NCBI RefSeq assembly: GCF_900110145.1
Contig: NZ_FOCP01000008.1
Location: 1 to 64,000 of the forward strand
Direction of reading: 5' to 3'
Source of the DNA: Nitrosomonas marina
GTDB lineage: Bacteria > Pseudomonadota > Gammaproteobacteria > Burkholderiales > Nitrosomonadaceae
Length of the DNA: 64,000 nucleotides
A program made the position numbers and the translations under genes. Shown piece after piece: positions 48,288 through 58,576 of this stretch (positions are counted from its first letter, which is position 1; the number at the start of each line of letters is the position of its first letter). Below the pieces are notes generated by a model. That model ran no database searches. It was given only the letters and a program-made list of their open reading frames with translations, and was not told where the DNA came from.

Positions 48288-48958
48288 TTGAGCTGACCGG
48301 TATAACGCGCATTTTCCATATGGGAGAACAGAGTATTTATGCGCTGGATCATATTGATCTTGAGATACAGAATGGTGAATATGTGGCCATCATGGGACCT
48401 TCCGGTTCTGGAAAGTCAACATTACTGAATGTCATCGGTTTACTGGACAAACCGGACGATGGCAGTTACAGGCTCGATGGAAAAACAGTCACCGACTTGT
48501 CTGAAGCCGAGCAGGCACAGATCCGCCGTGAAAAGATCGGTTTTGTGTTTCAATCGTTTCATCTGGTGCCGCGCCTGACAGCTGCCGAGAATATTGAGCT
48601 GCCCTTGATTCTTAGCGGACTGGCGGCTGCTGAGCGCAAGCAACGTGTAAACGATACATTACGTGCATTCGATCTCTCAGACCGTGCCGCGCACAGGCCG
48701 TCTGAATTATCCGGCGGACAACGACAGCGCGTCGCCATTGCACGCGCCACCATTATGCAGCCGACGGCTATACTGGCCGATGAACCAACAGGCAATCTGG
48801 ACCATCAAATAGGCGTAGAAGTAATTGCGCTGCTGGAAAATCTGCACCAGACCGGCACCACACTCATAGTGGTGACACATGACCGCGAGCTGGGTGATCG
48901 TGCGCACCGTCAACTGATGCTGCGTGACGGAAAAATCATGACCGATAAAAAGACATGA
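48284..48958 (+). CDS. ABC exporter ATPase, MacB/LolD type
   Basis: A 224-residue ATP-binding subunit. Walker [10 protein letters not shown] at residues 38-46, signature [14 protein letters not shown] near 142, Walker [12 protein letters not shown] near 165, and the switch His in VVTHDRELG. The size and sequence fit the MacB/LolD/FtsE family, in which the ATPase is separate from the permease. It starts in a 4-base overlap with the adaptor gene and ends in one with the first permease gene. Confidence 0.93.
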   Translation: MIELTGITRIFHMGEQSIYALDHIDLEIQNGEYVAIMGPSGSGKSTLLNVIGLLDKPDDGSYRLDGKTVTDLSEAEQAQIRREKIGFVFQSFHLVPRLTAAENIELPLILSGLAAAERKQRVNDTLRAFDLSDRAAHRPSELSGGQRQRVAIARATIMQPTAILADEPTGNLDHQIGVEVIALLENLHQTGTTLIVVTHDRELGDRAHRQLMLRDGKIMTDKKT

Positions 48959-50157
48959 CGCTGGCCGATACTTTTTTTTTATCATTTAAAACCGTAGTCA
49001 GTTATCGCCTGCGCTCGGTATTGATTATTCTGGCGATGACACTGGGTGTTGCCGCCGTTGTTGTGTTGACTGCACTGGGCGACGGCGCCCGAAAATATGT
49101 TGTAAACCAGTTCTCTTCTATCGGAACCAATTTACTTGTTGTCATGCCAGGGCGCGCAGAAACTACCGGCGCATTTCCCGGCGCCGTGCTGGGCCAGACA
49201 CCACGTGATCTGACGCTGAAAGATGCGCAATTGCTCGGCAGGCTTCCTCAAGTCAGGCGATACGCGCCACTGAACGTTGGCGAGGCGGAGCTTTCCGCTT
49301 CAAACCGGCTGCGCGAGGTTACCGTGCTCGGCAGCAATGAAGAACTAATTCCCATACGGCACATGAAACTGGCTCAAGGCGGCTTTTTGAAGCATGGCGC
49401 TGACTACAGCGCCCAGATCGTCCTTGGTTCCAAACTGGCCAGCGAATTCTTTCCACTGACATCGGCCATTGGACAGCGAATCAGATTGAATGAACGTCGA
49501 TTTCTTGTATCCGGCGTTCTCGCCCCTCAGGGTAAAACCATGGGCCACAATACCGATGAAATCGTGATCATACCGGTCGAACAGGCGCAGTCCTTGTTCA
49601 ACACCACGTCCCTTTTTCGCATACTGGTCGAGGCCAAAAGCCACGATGCCATAGAACCAGCCAAAGAAGCCATTCTGGAAACGCTCAAACAAAGTCACGA
49701 TGGCGAGGAAGATATCACCGTTATCACGCAGGACGCAATTCTGGCGACATTCGATCGTATTTTGCACGCATTGACACTTGCTGTTGCCGGTATCGCTGCG
49801 ATCAGCCTGATCGTTGCCGGTATTCTGGTCATGAATGTGATGCTGGTCGCCGTGAATCAACGCACTTCGGAAATCGGACTGTTGAAAGCGATAGGCGCGC
49901 CAGCCGCCGATATTCGTTTCTTGTTTTTTGCCGAGGCCATGTGGCTGTCTACAGCGGGTGCAGCTTTCGGTTTTCTGGTAGGTCAGTTAGGCAGTCTTAT
50001 GCTACGCCTTGCTTATCCTGATCTTCCTGCATGGGCGCCTGCATGGGCCAGCATTGCCGGTATCACGGTCGCTTTGTTAACCGGAATTCTTGCCAGTATC
50101 CTGCCAGCCAACAAGGCCGCGCGTCTGGATGCCGTTCAAGCATTGAGCAAGAAATGA
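48955..50157 (+). CDS. MacB-type ABC permease, first copy
   Basis: A 400-residue permease. It has four membrane segments: one near residues 20-45, then a large periplasmic MacB-PCD domain (about 50-240), then three near 280-305, 325-350 and 360-385 (FtsX-like domain). The family exports macrolides, toxins, lipoproteins or peptides. It overlaps the ATPase by four bases and the next permease by four bases, which points to tightly linked translation and stoichiometric subunits. Confidence 0.9.
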   Translation: MTLADTFFLSFKTVVSYRLRSVLIILAMTLGVAAVVVLTALGDGARKYVVNQFSSIGTNLLVVMPGRAETTGAFPGAVLGQTPRDLTLKDAQLLGRLPQVRRYAPLNVGEAELSASNRLREVTVLGSNEELIPIRHMKLAQGGFLKHGADYSAQIVLGSKLASEFFPLTSAIGQRIRLNERRFLVSGVLAPQGKTMGHNTDEIVIIPVEQAQSLFNTTSLFRILVEAKSHDAIEPAKEAILETLKQSHDGEEDITVITQDAILATFDRILHALTLAVAGIAAISLIVAGILVMNVMLVAVNQRTSEIGLLKAIGAPAADIRFLFFAEAMWLSTAGAAFGFLVGQLGSLMLRLAYPDLPAWAPAWASIAGITVALLTGILASILPANKAARLDAVQALSKK

Positions 50158-51353
50158 ACACGATCGATACACTGCATTTTGCTTTTCGTTCACTGACCGC
50201 GCACCCCCTGCGCACGGCATTATCGGCATCCGGGATCGCCATCGGCATAGCCGCAGTTATTCTGTTAACGGCCATCGGTGATGGTGTCCAGCGTTTTGTA
50301 TTATCGGAATTTACCCAGTTCGGGACCAATATCATTACTATTACACCCGGTAAAATCACAACACACGGCGGTTCGCTGGGCGCTATCGGCAGCGCCCGTC
50401 TGCTGACCATCGATGACGCGATTGCATTAGGCAATTCCCGCTATGTCGAATATGCCAATCCAAGCGTTATGGGAAATGCGGAAATCAAGGCTAACAGACT
50501 CAGCAGACGCGTCACGCTGTACGGCCAGGGCCCCGATTTCGCACGTGCGTTCAATATGCAGGTTGCTATCGGCCGATTTTTGCCGGACGACGATCCACGG
50601 AACCCGCGCGCTTATGTCGTACTCGGCGCCAAAGTACATCAGGAACTGTTCGACAGCGAAAATCCGCTTGGAGAAATTCTGCAGGCTGGCGGCTCCCGGT
50701 TCCGGATCATCGGCGTCATGGCCCCCAAGGGTCATGTGCTCGGGTTCGATCTGGATGATACCGTTTACATTCCCACCACAAGGGCACTGGAGGTCTTTAA
50801 TCGGGAAGGCGTAATGGAAATTAATGTTTCCTACCAGCCTGACGCGCCGCTGGAAGCTGTTGTTGACGAGCTAAAAGATATTCTCGTCGCACGTCACGGA
50901 CGGGAAGATTTTACGGTCACACCACAACAGCAAATGCTCAGTACGCTCTCGACAGTGCTGAATGTACTCAAGTTCGCTGTTGCGGCTCTGGGCGGTATTT
51001 CCCTGCTGGTCGGCGCTGTCGGCATGGTCACATTAATGCATATCGCAGTCGCAGAACGGGTAGCCGAAATCGGGTTGCTGACTGCGCTGGGAACAACGCG
51101 CGCGCGCATTCGGACTTTATTTCTGATTGAATCGACGGTGTTATCAACACTGGGCGGCATGGCAGGACTGATCGCCGGCTCAGGTCTGGCCGGCTTGCTC
51201 AAAATTTTTGTCGTCAATTTGCCGGTTAACATTCCCTGGGACTATGTTTTAGGTGCCCTGGTAATTTCAATATTCATAGGTCTTGCAGCCGGGGTGTTAC
51301 CGGCTATGCGCGCCGCTCAACTGAATCCCGTCGATGCATTGCATACCGAGTAA
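50154..51353 (+). CDS. MacB-type ABC permease, second copy
   Basis: A 399-residue permease paralogous to the gene before it, with the same layout: one N-terminal helix, a periplasmic domain and three C-terminal helices. The ATG at 50154 overlaps the previous stop (ATGA). Two different permeases with one ATPase suggest a heterodimeric exporter, unlike classical MacB, which is a homodimer. The operon ends here; a gap of about 190 bases follows. Confidence 0.9.
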   Translation: MNTIDTLHFAFRSLTAHPLRTALSASGIAIGIAAVILLTAIGDGVQRFVLSEFTQFGTNIITITPGKITTHGGSLGAIGSARLLTIDDAIALGNSRYVEYANPSVMGNAEIKANRLSRRVTLYGQGPDFARAFNMQVAIGRFLPDDDPRNPRAYVVLGAKVHQELFDSENPLGEILQAGGSRFRIIGVMAPKGHVLGFDLDDTVYIPTTRALEVFNREGVMEINVSYQPDAPLEAVVDELKDILVARHGREDFTVTPQQQMLSTLSTVLNVLKFAVAALGGISLLVGAVGMVTLMHIAVAERVAEIGLLTALGTTRARIRTLFLIESTVLSTLGGMAGLIAGSGLAGLLKIFVVNLPVNIPWDYVLGALVISIFIGLAAGVLPAMRAAQLNPVDALHTE

Positions 51354-51544
51354 ACTGAACTGTCAACAATCAAACAGCGCGTTGCTGTTTGCAAATCACA
51401 AACAAGTGCATCCGATTGACACACAAATTCACCATCAACAGCGAGACCGCCCCATAATAAGGTGATGGTGAAGCAGATACAATTATGTTATAACCGGTGG
51501 TCTTAAACCATCCACATTTGACCCTGCTGCAAACGAATACTGAA

Positions 51545-53083
51545 ATGCCATTCAAGCCCGTTATTCTCTGGACCGACTCACTGGTATTTTTACTGGTTCT
51601 GATCGTGCTCGTTACCATCTGGTATGTACGAAACCATGAGTACTTGCTCGCCCCCTGGAGAAGAGTCGGGCACAGTACCAGTGGTATGTCAGCACTTACC
51701 GTTTTACTGGTCTTCATTACTATCGGTTTACTGGATACGCTACATTTCCGCCCGGCTTTACAGCACACAAACAATCACGGGGAAAGAGTGTACAGTGTTG
51801 AAGTACTCAGTGTGCTCGATATCGTGCTGACGCCGTTGCGAACCAACGTAGAAAAGACCTATTCGGCGCCGCTGGCGACGCATTTATATACCAAAGAAAC
51901 TATCGACCGACCGGACGGCAACCAGATACGCACGTTTGCCAGACTCGAATTTGGCGGCGCGCACCTTCAAAACCCGGCGTCGGACCGGTTAACGGATATC
52001 GCGTGGCGGACCGCTACTGGTGCAGTGCTGGGACTCCTGGTATGGTGCGGCTTGCATGCCCTGCTGTGCCTGAGCATGGCACGGCGTTCAGACCGCAACT
52101 TTGCTCAGTGTTTTCAGTCCATCTGGCGGCGGTCAACTGAGATTCCATGGCATGCCATTCTTATTACACTGGCAATTGTTTCCGTGCTGATCGGTATAAC
52201 CACACTGCTCGCAATGCAATACCATGTGCTTGGCACGGACAAAGTCGGCCAGGATGTACTGTATCTTTCATTGAAAAGCATACGCATTGCGCTGATTATC
52301 GGCACCCTGACCACGCTGATAATGCTGCCTTTTGCATTGCTGCTGGGCATAACGGCCGGCTACTTTCGCGGCTGGATCGATGACGTGATTCAATACATTT
52401 ATACCACGCTGAACTCCATCCCCAGTGTCCTGCTGATTGCAGCAACGGTTCTCATGATGCAGGTTTATATTGAAACTCATCCGGAAATGTTTGAAACGAT
52501 TGCGTCGCGTGCTGATATACGACTGCTTTTTTTGTGCATTATTCTGGGTATTACCAGCTGGACCAGCCTGTGCCGATTGCTACGCGGAGAAACACTGAAA
52601 CTTCGGGAGATGGAGTACATTCAGGCTGCACATGCGTTCGGTGTCTCGCACTGGCGTATTATCAGCCGCCATATCCTGCCTAACGTGATGTACATTGTTC
52701 TGATAGCCACAGTGATGGATTTCAGTGGGCTGGTGCTGGCCGAAGCCGTGCTGTCCTATGTTGGCGTGGGCGTTGATCCGTCCATGATCAGCTTTGGCAC
52801 CATGATTAATGCGGCCCGGCTGGAAATGGCCCGCGAACCGATGGTTTGGTGGGCATTACTGGCCGCGTTTTTATTTATGTTCACCCTGGTACTCTGTGCA
52901 AACCTGTTTGCAGACGCAGTACAGAAAGCGCTCGACCCTCGCGTCAGAACTTATCAGAGCCACGACAACCAGTCAAAAGGTAATATCCCGGCTGCGGCAA
53001 CCACACATCAGGCAGCGGCGACACAAGCATCCGTCTCGCCGGTTACAGCCGTTACAGTCAACAGACCACCACGGCAATCATGA
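51545..53083 (+). CDS. Peptide-type ABC permease (OppC/YejE-like), extended
   Basis: About 512 residues, larger than the usual 300-340 for OppC/DppC/YejE proteins. The N-terminal 160 or so residues hold two membrane segments and a periplasmic stretch of about 85 residues that I do not recognise. After a third segment comes the standard permease domain (about 250-470), with an EAA-type loop EYIQAAHAFGVSHWRIISRHILPN. The C-terminus ends in an Ala/Thr/Pro-rich tail. The ATG at 51545 is used; the upstream frame starts with a TTG lacking support. Its stop overlaps the ATPase gene start by four bases (ATGA). Confidence 0.8.
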   Translation: MPFKPVILWTDSLVFLLVLIVLVTIWYVRNHEYLLAPWRRVGHSTSGMSALTVLLVFITIGLLDTLHFRPALQHTNNHGERVYSVEVLSVLDIVLTPLRTNVEKTYSAPLATHLYTKETIDRPDGNQIRTFARLEFGGAHLQNPASDRLTDIAWRTATGAVLGLLVWCGLHALLCLSMARRSDRNFAQCFQSIWRRSTEIPWHAILITLAIVSVLIGITTLLAMQYHVLGTDKVGQDVLYLSLKSIRIALIIGTLTTLIMLPFALLLGITAGYFRGWIDDVIQYIYTTLNSIPSVLLIAATVLMMQVYIETHPEMFETIASRADIRLLFLCIILGITSWTSLCRLLRGETLKLREMEYIQAAHAFGVSHWRIISRHILPNVMYIVLIATVMDFSGLVLAEAVLSYVGVGVDPSMISFGTMINAARLEMAREPMVWWALLAAFLFMFTLVLCANLFADAVQKALDPRVRTYQSHDNQSKGNIPAAATTHQAAATQASVSPVTAVTVNRPPRQS

Positions 53084-55146
53084 ACACACTTCTGCAAATT
53101 GAAAATCTGAGAACGATACTGCATACCGGTAACAGTCCGGTACGTGCGGTCGACGGCCTGTCATTAACCATCAATAAAGGTGAGACTTTCGCCCTGCTTG
53201 GCGAATCAGGCTGCGGCAAATCCATGACAGCGCTGTCCATCATGCGATTATTACCTGACACCGGTGAAATTCAGTCGGGCGCAGTCAGACTCAGCGGCAA
53301 TGACATACTTCAGTTGCCTGAGGCTTCAATGCGCCGTATTCGCGGCAAACTGATCAGTATGATATTTCAGGAACCCATGCTCAGCCTCAATCCGGTCATG
53401 ACTATTGCAGATCAGATTAACGAGGTTTTGAAGCAGCATTTACCGCTGAGTAATGACGCCGCGCAGCATCGCATTGTCGAATTGCTCGAACAGGTCGGAA
53501 TTCCCGATGCACGCCGCAGAATGCATGAATATTCCTTTCAGTTTTCAGGTGGCATGAAGCAACGGGCGATGATCGCCATGGCACTGGCAGGCCAGCCCGA
53601 ATTGCTGATTGCCGATGAACCGACAACCGCACTTGATGTCACAATTCAGGCGCAGGTTCTCGATCTGCTGCGCCGGATCCAGCAACGAAATCAGATGACA
53701 ATCCTGCTGATTACGCACGATCTTGGCGTCGTCAGTGAAATGGCGCAGGTCATCGCGGTCATGTATGCAGGAGAAATCGTCGAGCAATCCCCGCGGGAAC
53801 GGTTTTTTTCGCAACCTGCGCATCCATATTCACAGCAGCTGTTCGCCTCGCTTCCGGCCAAACAGAAACGTCATCTGGAACTGGCTGTCATCAGCGGCAC
53901 GGTGCCTTCACTGTCACAGCAATTCAAAGGCTGCCGCTTTGCTGACCGCTGTCCGCATGCTTTTGCACGCTGCCACGATATCGTACCCCAATGGCATGTA
54001 ATTGCTGACAATCACAGCGTCCGCTGCCATCTTTACGATACGGCTGCCGTACCTGAGCAAAACAGACCGGCACCTGATGTTACCTTGAAAACCGAAACCG
54101 CAGCACGGCAACCACAGGCCGACAAGCCGTTATTGCAGGTTAACGGACTTAAAGTTCATTTCCCGATCCGCAAAGGACTGTTCAAACGCCTGGTCGGGCA
54201 GGTCAGGGCTGTTGATGGCGTTTCGCTGAACATCTTTGCCGGAAAAACACTGGCGCTGGTCGGTGAATCGGGTTGTGGAAAAACCACCGTCGGTAAAAGT
54301 ATTCTGCAGCTGATCGAACCGACGGCCGGCAATGTCCGTTATAACGGCCATGAGCTGGTTGGCATGCGCCGTGAACGATTACGCCCGCTGCGTTCAGATT
54401 TGCAATTCGTATTTCAGGATCCCTATTCATCCCTGAATCCGCGTATGCGGATTATCGATATTCTTCAGGAAGGCATGAATGCACTCAATGTCGACACGCC
54501 GGCCGTGAATATTCAGGCATCGCAGCCCCCCCTTTCGCGCGAACAGGCAGTTGATGCACTGCTCGATTGCGTCGGATTGCCCGTTGAAGCCAAATGGCGC
54601 TATCCACATGAATTTTCGGGTGGTCAGCGGCAGCGCATAGCAATCGCCCGGGCGCTGGCGGTCAATCCAAGTCTGCTGATTTGCGATGAACCAACCAGCG
54701 CTCTCGATGTCTCTGTACAAGCGCAGATTCTGAATCTTCTGAATACGTTACAGAATGATTTTGGACTTGCATTTTTATTCATAACGCATAATATTTCGGT
54801 CGTCGAATATCTGGCCGACGAGATTGCAGTCATGTACCTGGGTCGTATTGTTGAATACGGGCGGGTCGATGAAGTGATCGATCATCCCCGGCATCCGTAT
54901 ACGCAGGCGTTATTATCCGCAGTGCCGGTCATTAATGAATCCTCTGCTGCAGCCATGATAAAATTAAAAGGGGATTTGCCCTCGCCGGCCTCGCCACCGG
55001 CAGGCTGTCATTTTCACCCACGTTGTCCGCATGCCATGCCGGTCTGCAACCAGTCTTATCCGGCAGCCAGCACAATCAGCCCAACGCACTATACACATTG
55101 TTATCTTTATTCACAGGAGCACATTACTAAGCAACATGAGCATTGA
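53080..55146 (+). CDS. Peptide ABC transporter double ATPase (YejF/GsiA-like)
   Basis: A 688-residue protein with two complete ATPase domains. The first Walker A is GESGCGKS at about 41-48, with signature [14 protein letters not shown] and [10 protein letters not shown]; the second Walker A is GESGCGKTT at about 393, with [14 protein letters not shown] and [10 protein letters not shown]. Each ends with the oligopeptide-type C-terminal Cys-containing extension ([28 protein letters not shown]) that can bind a metal or cluster. It should power uptake of di- or oligopeptides. Only one permease gene precedes it, and no binding protein or second permease is present. The 3' end overlaps prfC by 11 bases. 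Confidence 0.9.
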   Translation: MNTLLQIENLRTILHTGNSPVRAVDGLSLTINKGETFALLGESGCGKSMTALSIMRLLPDTGEIQSGAVRLSGNDILQLPEASMRRIRGKLISMIFQEPMLSLNPVMTIADQINEVLKQHLPLSNDAAQHRIVELLEQVGIPDARRRMHEYSFQFSGGMKQRAMIAMALAGQPELLIADEPTTALDVTIQAQVLDLLRRIQQRNQMTILLITHDLGVVSEMAQVIAVMYAGEIVEQSPRERFFSQPAHPYSQQLFASLPAKQKRHLELAVISGTVPSLSQQFKGCRFADRCPHAFARCHDIVPQWHVIADNHSVRCHLYDTAAVPEQNRPAPDVTLKTETAARQPQADKPLLQVNGLKVHFPIRKGLFKRLVGQVRAVDGVSLNIFAGKTLALVGESGCGKTTVGKSILQLIEPTAGNVRYNGHELVGMRRERLRPLRSDLQFVFQDPYSSLNPRMRIIDILQEGMNALNVDTPAVNIQASQPPLSREQAVDALLDCVGLPVEAKWRYPHEFSGGQRQRIAIARALAVNPSLLICDEPTSALDVSVQAQILNLLNTLQNDFGLAFLFITHNISVVEYLADEIAVMYLGRIVEYGRVDEVIDHPRHPYTQALLSAVPVINESSAAAMIKLKGDLPSPASPPAGCHFHPRCPHAMPVCNQSYPAASTISPTHYTHCYLYSQEHITKQHEH

Positions 55147-56737
55147 AAAAGAAGTCACGCGGCGCCGAACGTTCGCCATCATTTCCCACCCGGATGCGGG
55201 CAAAACGACACTCACCGAGAAACTGTTAATGTACGCCGGCGCGATCCATATTGCCGGCAGCGTCAAAGCGCGCAAAGCCAGCCGACACGCCACCTCAGAC
55301 TGGATGGAAATCGAAAAGCAACGCGGCATATCGGTTGCCAGTTCGGTCATGCAGATGGAATACCGCGACTGCGTGATCAATCTGCTGGACACACCCGGGC
55401 ACCAGGATTTCTCTGAAGATACCTACCGCGTCCTGACCGCCGTCGATGCTGCATTGATGGTTATTGACGCTGCCAACGGTGTCGAGGAACAGACCCTGCG
55501 CCTGCTTGAGGTCTGTCGAGCGCGGCATACACCGATACTGACTTTTATCAACAAAATGGACCGTGAAGTGCAGCCGCCGCTGGACCTCATCGATGAAATA
55601 GAGCGCACGCTCGGTATGGATGCGGTGCCGTTTACCTGGCCGATCGGTATGGGTCGTTCTTTCCACGGCGTATATGACCTGCGCAAGCAAGGGTTGCGTG
55701 TCTTTAAACCAGGCGCCGACCGTGCCGATACCGCAAACGAACTTGTTACAAACCTGAATGACAGGGATGTACAATTACGTTTCGGCTCTGCCCTGAGCGA
55801 TGCACAACAGGAAATCGAACTGATTGAGGTGGCCTCTCCGGCCTTCGATCACATGGCGTTTCTTGCCGGCCAGCAGACACCGGTTTTTTTCGGCTCGGCC
55901 ATCAATAATTTCGGCGTACGTGAAGTGCTGGATGCGCTGGTGGACCTGGCCCCGCCACCAGAACCCCGCCAGGCGATGCAGCGCGAAGTATTGCCCGACG
56001 AACAGAAATTTTCCGGCGTCGTATTTAAAATTCAGGCCAATATGAATCCGGCGCACCGCGACCGTATCGCCTTTTTGCGCATCTGCTCCGGTCAGTTCAG
56101 GCGCGGCATGAATCTTAAAGTCGCGCGCAGCGGCAAAGATATTCGTACCAATACCGTGGTGTCGTTCCTGTCGCAGCGCCGCGATATTCTGGAAGAAGCC
56201 TATCCCGGCGATATTATCGGCATACCCAACCACGGCACCCTGCAGCTTGGCGACACCCTGACTGAAGGCGAATCGCTGCAATTCACCGGCCTGCCGTTTT
56301 TTGCGCCGGAAATATTTCGCACCGTCGAAATAGCTGATCCGCTGCGCAGCAAACAACTCAAGCTTGGCCTGACCCAACTCGGCGAAGAAGGCGCAATCCA
56401 GGTATTCCGTCCCCATCTCGGCAACATGCTGTTGCTGGGAGCGGTCGGCATTTTGCAATTTGAAGTCGTTGCGCACCGCCTGCAACATGAATATGCCGTT
56501 GCCGCCCGTATTGCGCCGGCCAAATACCAGCTGGCACGCTGGGTGACGGCGGACGATCCGCGTGAATTACAGCGTTTTATCGAAGCGAATGCGCACCGGA
56601 TTGCTTACGATGCTGTCGACGCACCGACATTCCTGGCTTCCTTCGGCGCCGAAATCAGCGTCGCCGAAGAAAACTGGCCAACCGTGCAGTTTCACAAAAT
56701 GCGTGAACACGCCGGACTGGTCTTTCAAACGCAGTAA
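55136..56737 (+). CDS. prfC: Peptide chain release factor 3
   Basis: A 533-residue translational GTPase that removes RF1/RF2 from ribosomes after termination. The G1 loop SHPDAGKTT is at about 17-25, G3 DTPGHQDF at about 82-89, and G4 NKMD near 136. The C-terminal domain III is present (FEVVAHRLQHEYAV). The ATG at 55136 gives [18 protein letters not shown], and lies inside the end of the ABC ATPase gene. Confidence 0.96.
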   Translation: MSIEKEVTRRRTFAIISHPDAGKTTLTEKLLMYAGAIHIAGSVKARKASRHATSDWMEIEKQRGISVASSVMQMEYRDCVINLLDTPGHQDFSEDTYRVLTAVDAALMVIDAANGVEEQTLRLLEVCRARHTPILTFINKMDREVQPPLDLIDEIERTLGMDAVPFTWPIGMGRSFHGVYDLRKQGLRVFKPGADRADTANELVTNLNDRDVQLRFGSALSDAQQEIELIEVASPAFDHMAFLAGQQTPVFFGSAINNFGVREVLDALVDLAPPPEPRQAMQREVLPDEQKFSGVVFKIQANMNPAHRDRIAFLRICSGQFRRGMNLKVARSGKDIRTNTVVSFLSQRRDILEEAYPGDIIGIPNHGTLQLGDTLTEGESLQFTGLPFFAPEIFRTVEIADPLRSKQLKLGLTQLGEEGAIQVFRPHLGNMLLLGAVGILQFEVVAHRLQHEYAVAARIAPAKYQLARWVTADDPRELQRFIEANAHRIAYDAVDAPTFLASFGAEISVAEENWPTVQFHKMREHAGLVFQTQ

Positions 56738-56766
56738 ATTCATCCCAACGACTGGAGCGTGCATCA

Positions 56767-57636
56767 ATGATGATCAGCAGCATGACGGGCTACGCCACCC
56801 GGACGCAGACGACCCCTAACGGCACGCTGACGCTGGAATTACGTGCCGTCAACAACCGGTTTCTGGATATTCAGTTACGTCTGCCGGACGACTTCCGCGC
56901 ACTCGAACCCAAAATCCGCGAACAGATCGCACAGCATCTGAAACGCGGAAAAATCGAATGCCGACTGAACTTCACACCGCATTCGGACATTGAAAACCCG
57001 CAGCAACTGAACTCGGCGTTAATGCACAAACTGCTGGAACTGAATCACACGGTCAAGACCGCGCTACCCGAAGCAGCCGGCTTGTCCGTTGCTCAAATAC
57101 TGAACTGGCCGGGCATGCTCGGCAGCGACGTGCTGTCCATCGATGAACTACATCAAAACACGCTGGCCCTGCTGCAGTCGGTACTGCCTGAACTACAGGC
57201 GACCCGCATGCGCGAAGGCGAAAAACTGCAAGCAGTACTGCTTGAGCGTGTCGCTACCATGCGGCAGCACCTGGCGGCGATTGTGCCGCGCATACCCGAC
57301 CTGATCGCAGCCTTTGAAGAGAAACTGGCCACACGCCTGCAAGAGGCACTCGATAATCGCGAAGACGACCGCATACGCCAGGAAATCACCATTTTTGCCG
57401 CCAAAATCGATATCGACGAAGAACTGTCCCGGCTGCGCACCCACCTGGATGAAGTCGAACGCATTTTGAACACCGACGGAACCGTCGGCAAGCGGCTCGA
57501 TTTTCTGATGCAGGAACTCAACCGCGAGGCCAATACCATCGGCTCCAAATCGGTCGACATCGAAATCTCCCGAATCGCCATGGAACTGAAAGTCCTGATC
57601 GAACAGATGCGCGAGCAGGTTCAGAATATTGAATAA
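56767..57636 (+). CDS. yicC: YicC-family endoribonuclease
   Basis: A 289-residue protein of the YicC/YloC family, recently described as an RNase acting on small RNAs. The start MISSMTGYA, RAVNNRFLDIQLRLPDD and the C-terminal EIKVLIEQMREQVQNIE are as in E. coli, as is the ETNTIGSKS-like NREANTIGSKSVD stretch near residue 257. A GGAG site sits 9 bases before the ATG. The TAA stop is part of the left 11-bp direct repeat that bounds the inserted FGE/RAYT module. Confidence 0.95.
   Translation: MMISSMTGYATRTQTTPNGTLTLELRAVNNRFLDIQLRLPDDFRALEPKIREQIAQHLKRGKIECRLNFTPHSDIENPQQLNSALMHKLLELNHTVKTALPEAAGLSVAQILNWPGMLGSDVLSIDELHQNTLALLQSVLPELQATRMREGEKLQAVLLERVATMRQHLAAIVPRIPDLIAAFEEKLATRLQEALDNREDDRIRQEITIFAAKIDIDEELSRLRTHLDEVERILNTDGTVGKRLDFLMQELNREANTIGSKSVDIEISRIAMELKVLIEQMREQVQNIE
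57626..57636 (+). repeat. 11-bp direct repeat, left end of inserted module
   Basis: ATATTGAATAA, identical to 59219-59229. The copies bound the segment with the FGE-like gene, four REP sequences and the dead transposase. Such repeats are what a target duplication or a recombination event would leave. This copy includes the yicC stop codon. Confidence 0.6.
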
Positions 57637-57657
57637 AAAAGGTTTTGTGGGTGCTTT

Positions 57658-57690
57658 GTAGGGTGCCAATAAGCGAAGCGCATTGCACCA
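57658..57690 (+). repeat. REP-like palindromic sequence 1
   Basis: GTAGGGTGCCAATAAGCGAA followed by GCGCATTGCACC. The arms GGTGCAAT and ATTGCACC fold into a stem. Related copies lie at 58545-58576, 58629-58660 and, inverted, at 59168-59199. This family (GTAGGGTGC motif) is often found beside REP-associated tyrosine transposases. Confidence 0.75.
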
Positions 57691-57707
57691 TAAAGCACGC
57701 CCTGAAT

Positions 57708-58538
57708 TCAGTGATTTCGAGCAAGACGAAAGCCAGTATCGACGTTGCGGTAAGTGGAAACATATTGATTACGATAGGCAGAGTGGCAGTCTTCACCGCC
57801 GCTGAACCAAGAGCCGCCGCGCAACACGCGCCTGTCTCCGGATTGTGGACCTTGTGGATCGGTTACCGACTCTGACGGGTAATCGCCAAACCAGTTCAGA
57901 CACCATTCCCATACATTGCCGTGCATCTGGTACAACCCCCAGTCGTTGCACGGCATTACCTTCACATCGACTGTCTGTTCACGGAATTCGCTGCGCTGGC
58001 CATTATTGTAGGGATAAGGATAATTACCGTCAAAATTAACCAGTGATGAGTCGATCTGGTCACCCCAGCTAAATGGCGTTGTCGTTCCGGCACGACAGGC
58101 GTATTCCCACTGTGCTTCGGTTGGCAGACAAAGCTTCAACTCCGCTTTTAACCCGTTCATTTTATCGATAAAGGTTTGCGCATCGTCCCAGCTGACATTC
58201 TCTACAGGACGGTCTTCACCTTGAAAACGACTTGGGTTTTGATAATCTTTTCCCATGACTACCGTCCATAATGCCTGCGTCACCGGCGTATCGGCCATCC
58301 AGAATCCCCTGGTCAATGTGACTTCATGCTGCGTTTCATCTAAACCAAACGATTCCCGTTCCGGTTCACCCGTTGGCGAACCCATCAAAAACGTTCCCGG
58401 TTCGCACCAGCGAAATATCTGACGCACGCCTTTATATGTGAACGCCATCCACAGTCCGTACTCATCCTCGCCCCAGTCGGACGCCCAGGCTTCAGGAAAT
58501 TCTTCGGGAAAAACGGTATGCTTGCGGAGGTTGATCAT
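57708..58538 (-). CDS. FGE/SUMF1-domain protein
   Basis: A 276-residue protein. After an N-terminal part of about 35 residues comes a formylglycine-generating-enzyme (SUMF1, C-type-lectin-like) domain: MGSPTGEPERE near residue 52, GFWMADTPVTQALW, PVENVSWDDA, LPTEAQWEYACRAGT, MHGNVWEWCLNW and the C-terminal RGGSWFSGGEDCHSAYRNQY. Only one of the two Cys residues of true FGE enzymes is at the end motif, so sulfatase activation is doubtful; binding or other roles are possible. The ATG at 58538 has no clear ribosome site and follows REP copy 2 directly; the frame is open through the REP from an ATG at 58577. It lies between two direct REP copies and has no sulfatase nearby. Confidence 0.85.
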   Translation of the reverse strand: MINLRKHTVFPEEFPEAWASDWGEDEYGLWMAFTYKGVRQIFRWCEPGTFLMGSPTGEPERESFGLDETQHEVTLTRGFWMADTPVTQALWTVVMGKDYQNPSRFQGEDRPVENVSWDDAQTFIDKMNGLKAELKLCLPTEAQWEYACRAGTTTPFSWGDQIDSSLVNFDGNYPYPYNNGQRSEFREQTVDVKVMPCNDWGLYQMHGNVWEWCLNWFGDYPSESVTDPQGPQSGDRRVLRGGSWFSGGEDCHSAYRNQYVSTYRNVDTGFRLARNH

Positions 58539-58544
58539 AGCTTT

Positions 58545-58576
58545 GTAGGGTGCAATAAGTGAAACGCATTGCACCA
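58545..58576 (+). repeat. REP-like palindromic sequence 2
   Basis: GTAGGGTGCAATAAGTGAAA followed by CGCATTGCACCA. Same orientation as copy 1, just upstream of the FGE-like gene start. An open frame passes through it and joins that gene. Confidence 0.75.

Noticed and set aside
57708-57860. Variable region of a diversity-generating retroelement at the end of the FGE-like gene
   Set aside because: The C-terminus resembles the C-type-lectin-like ends targeted by such elements, but no reverse transcriptase, accessory gene or near-identical template repeat is visible in the window.
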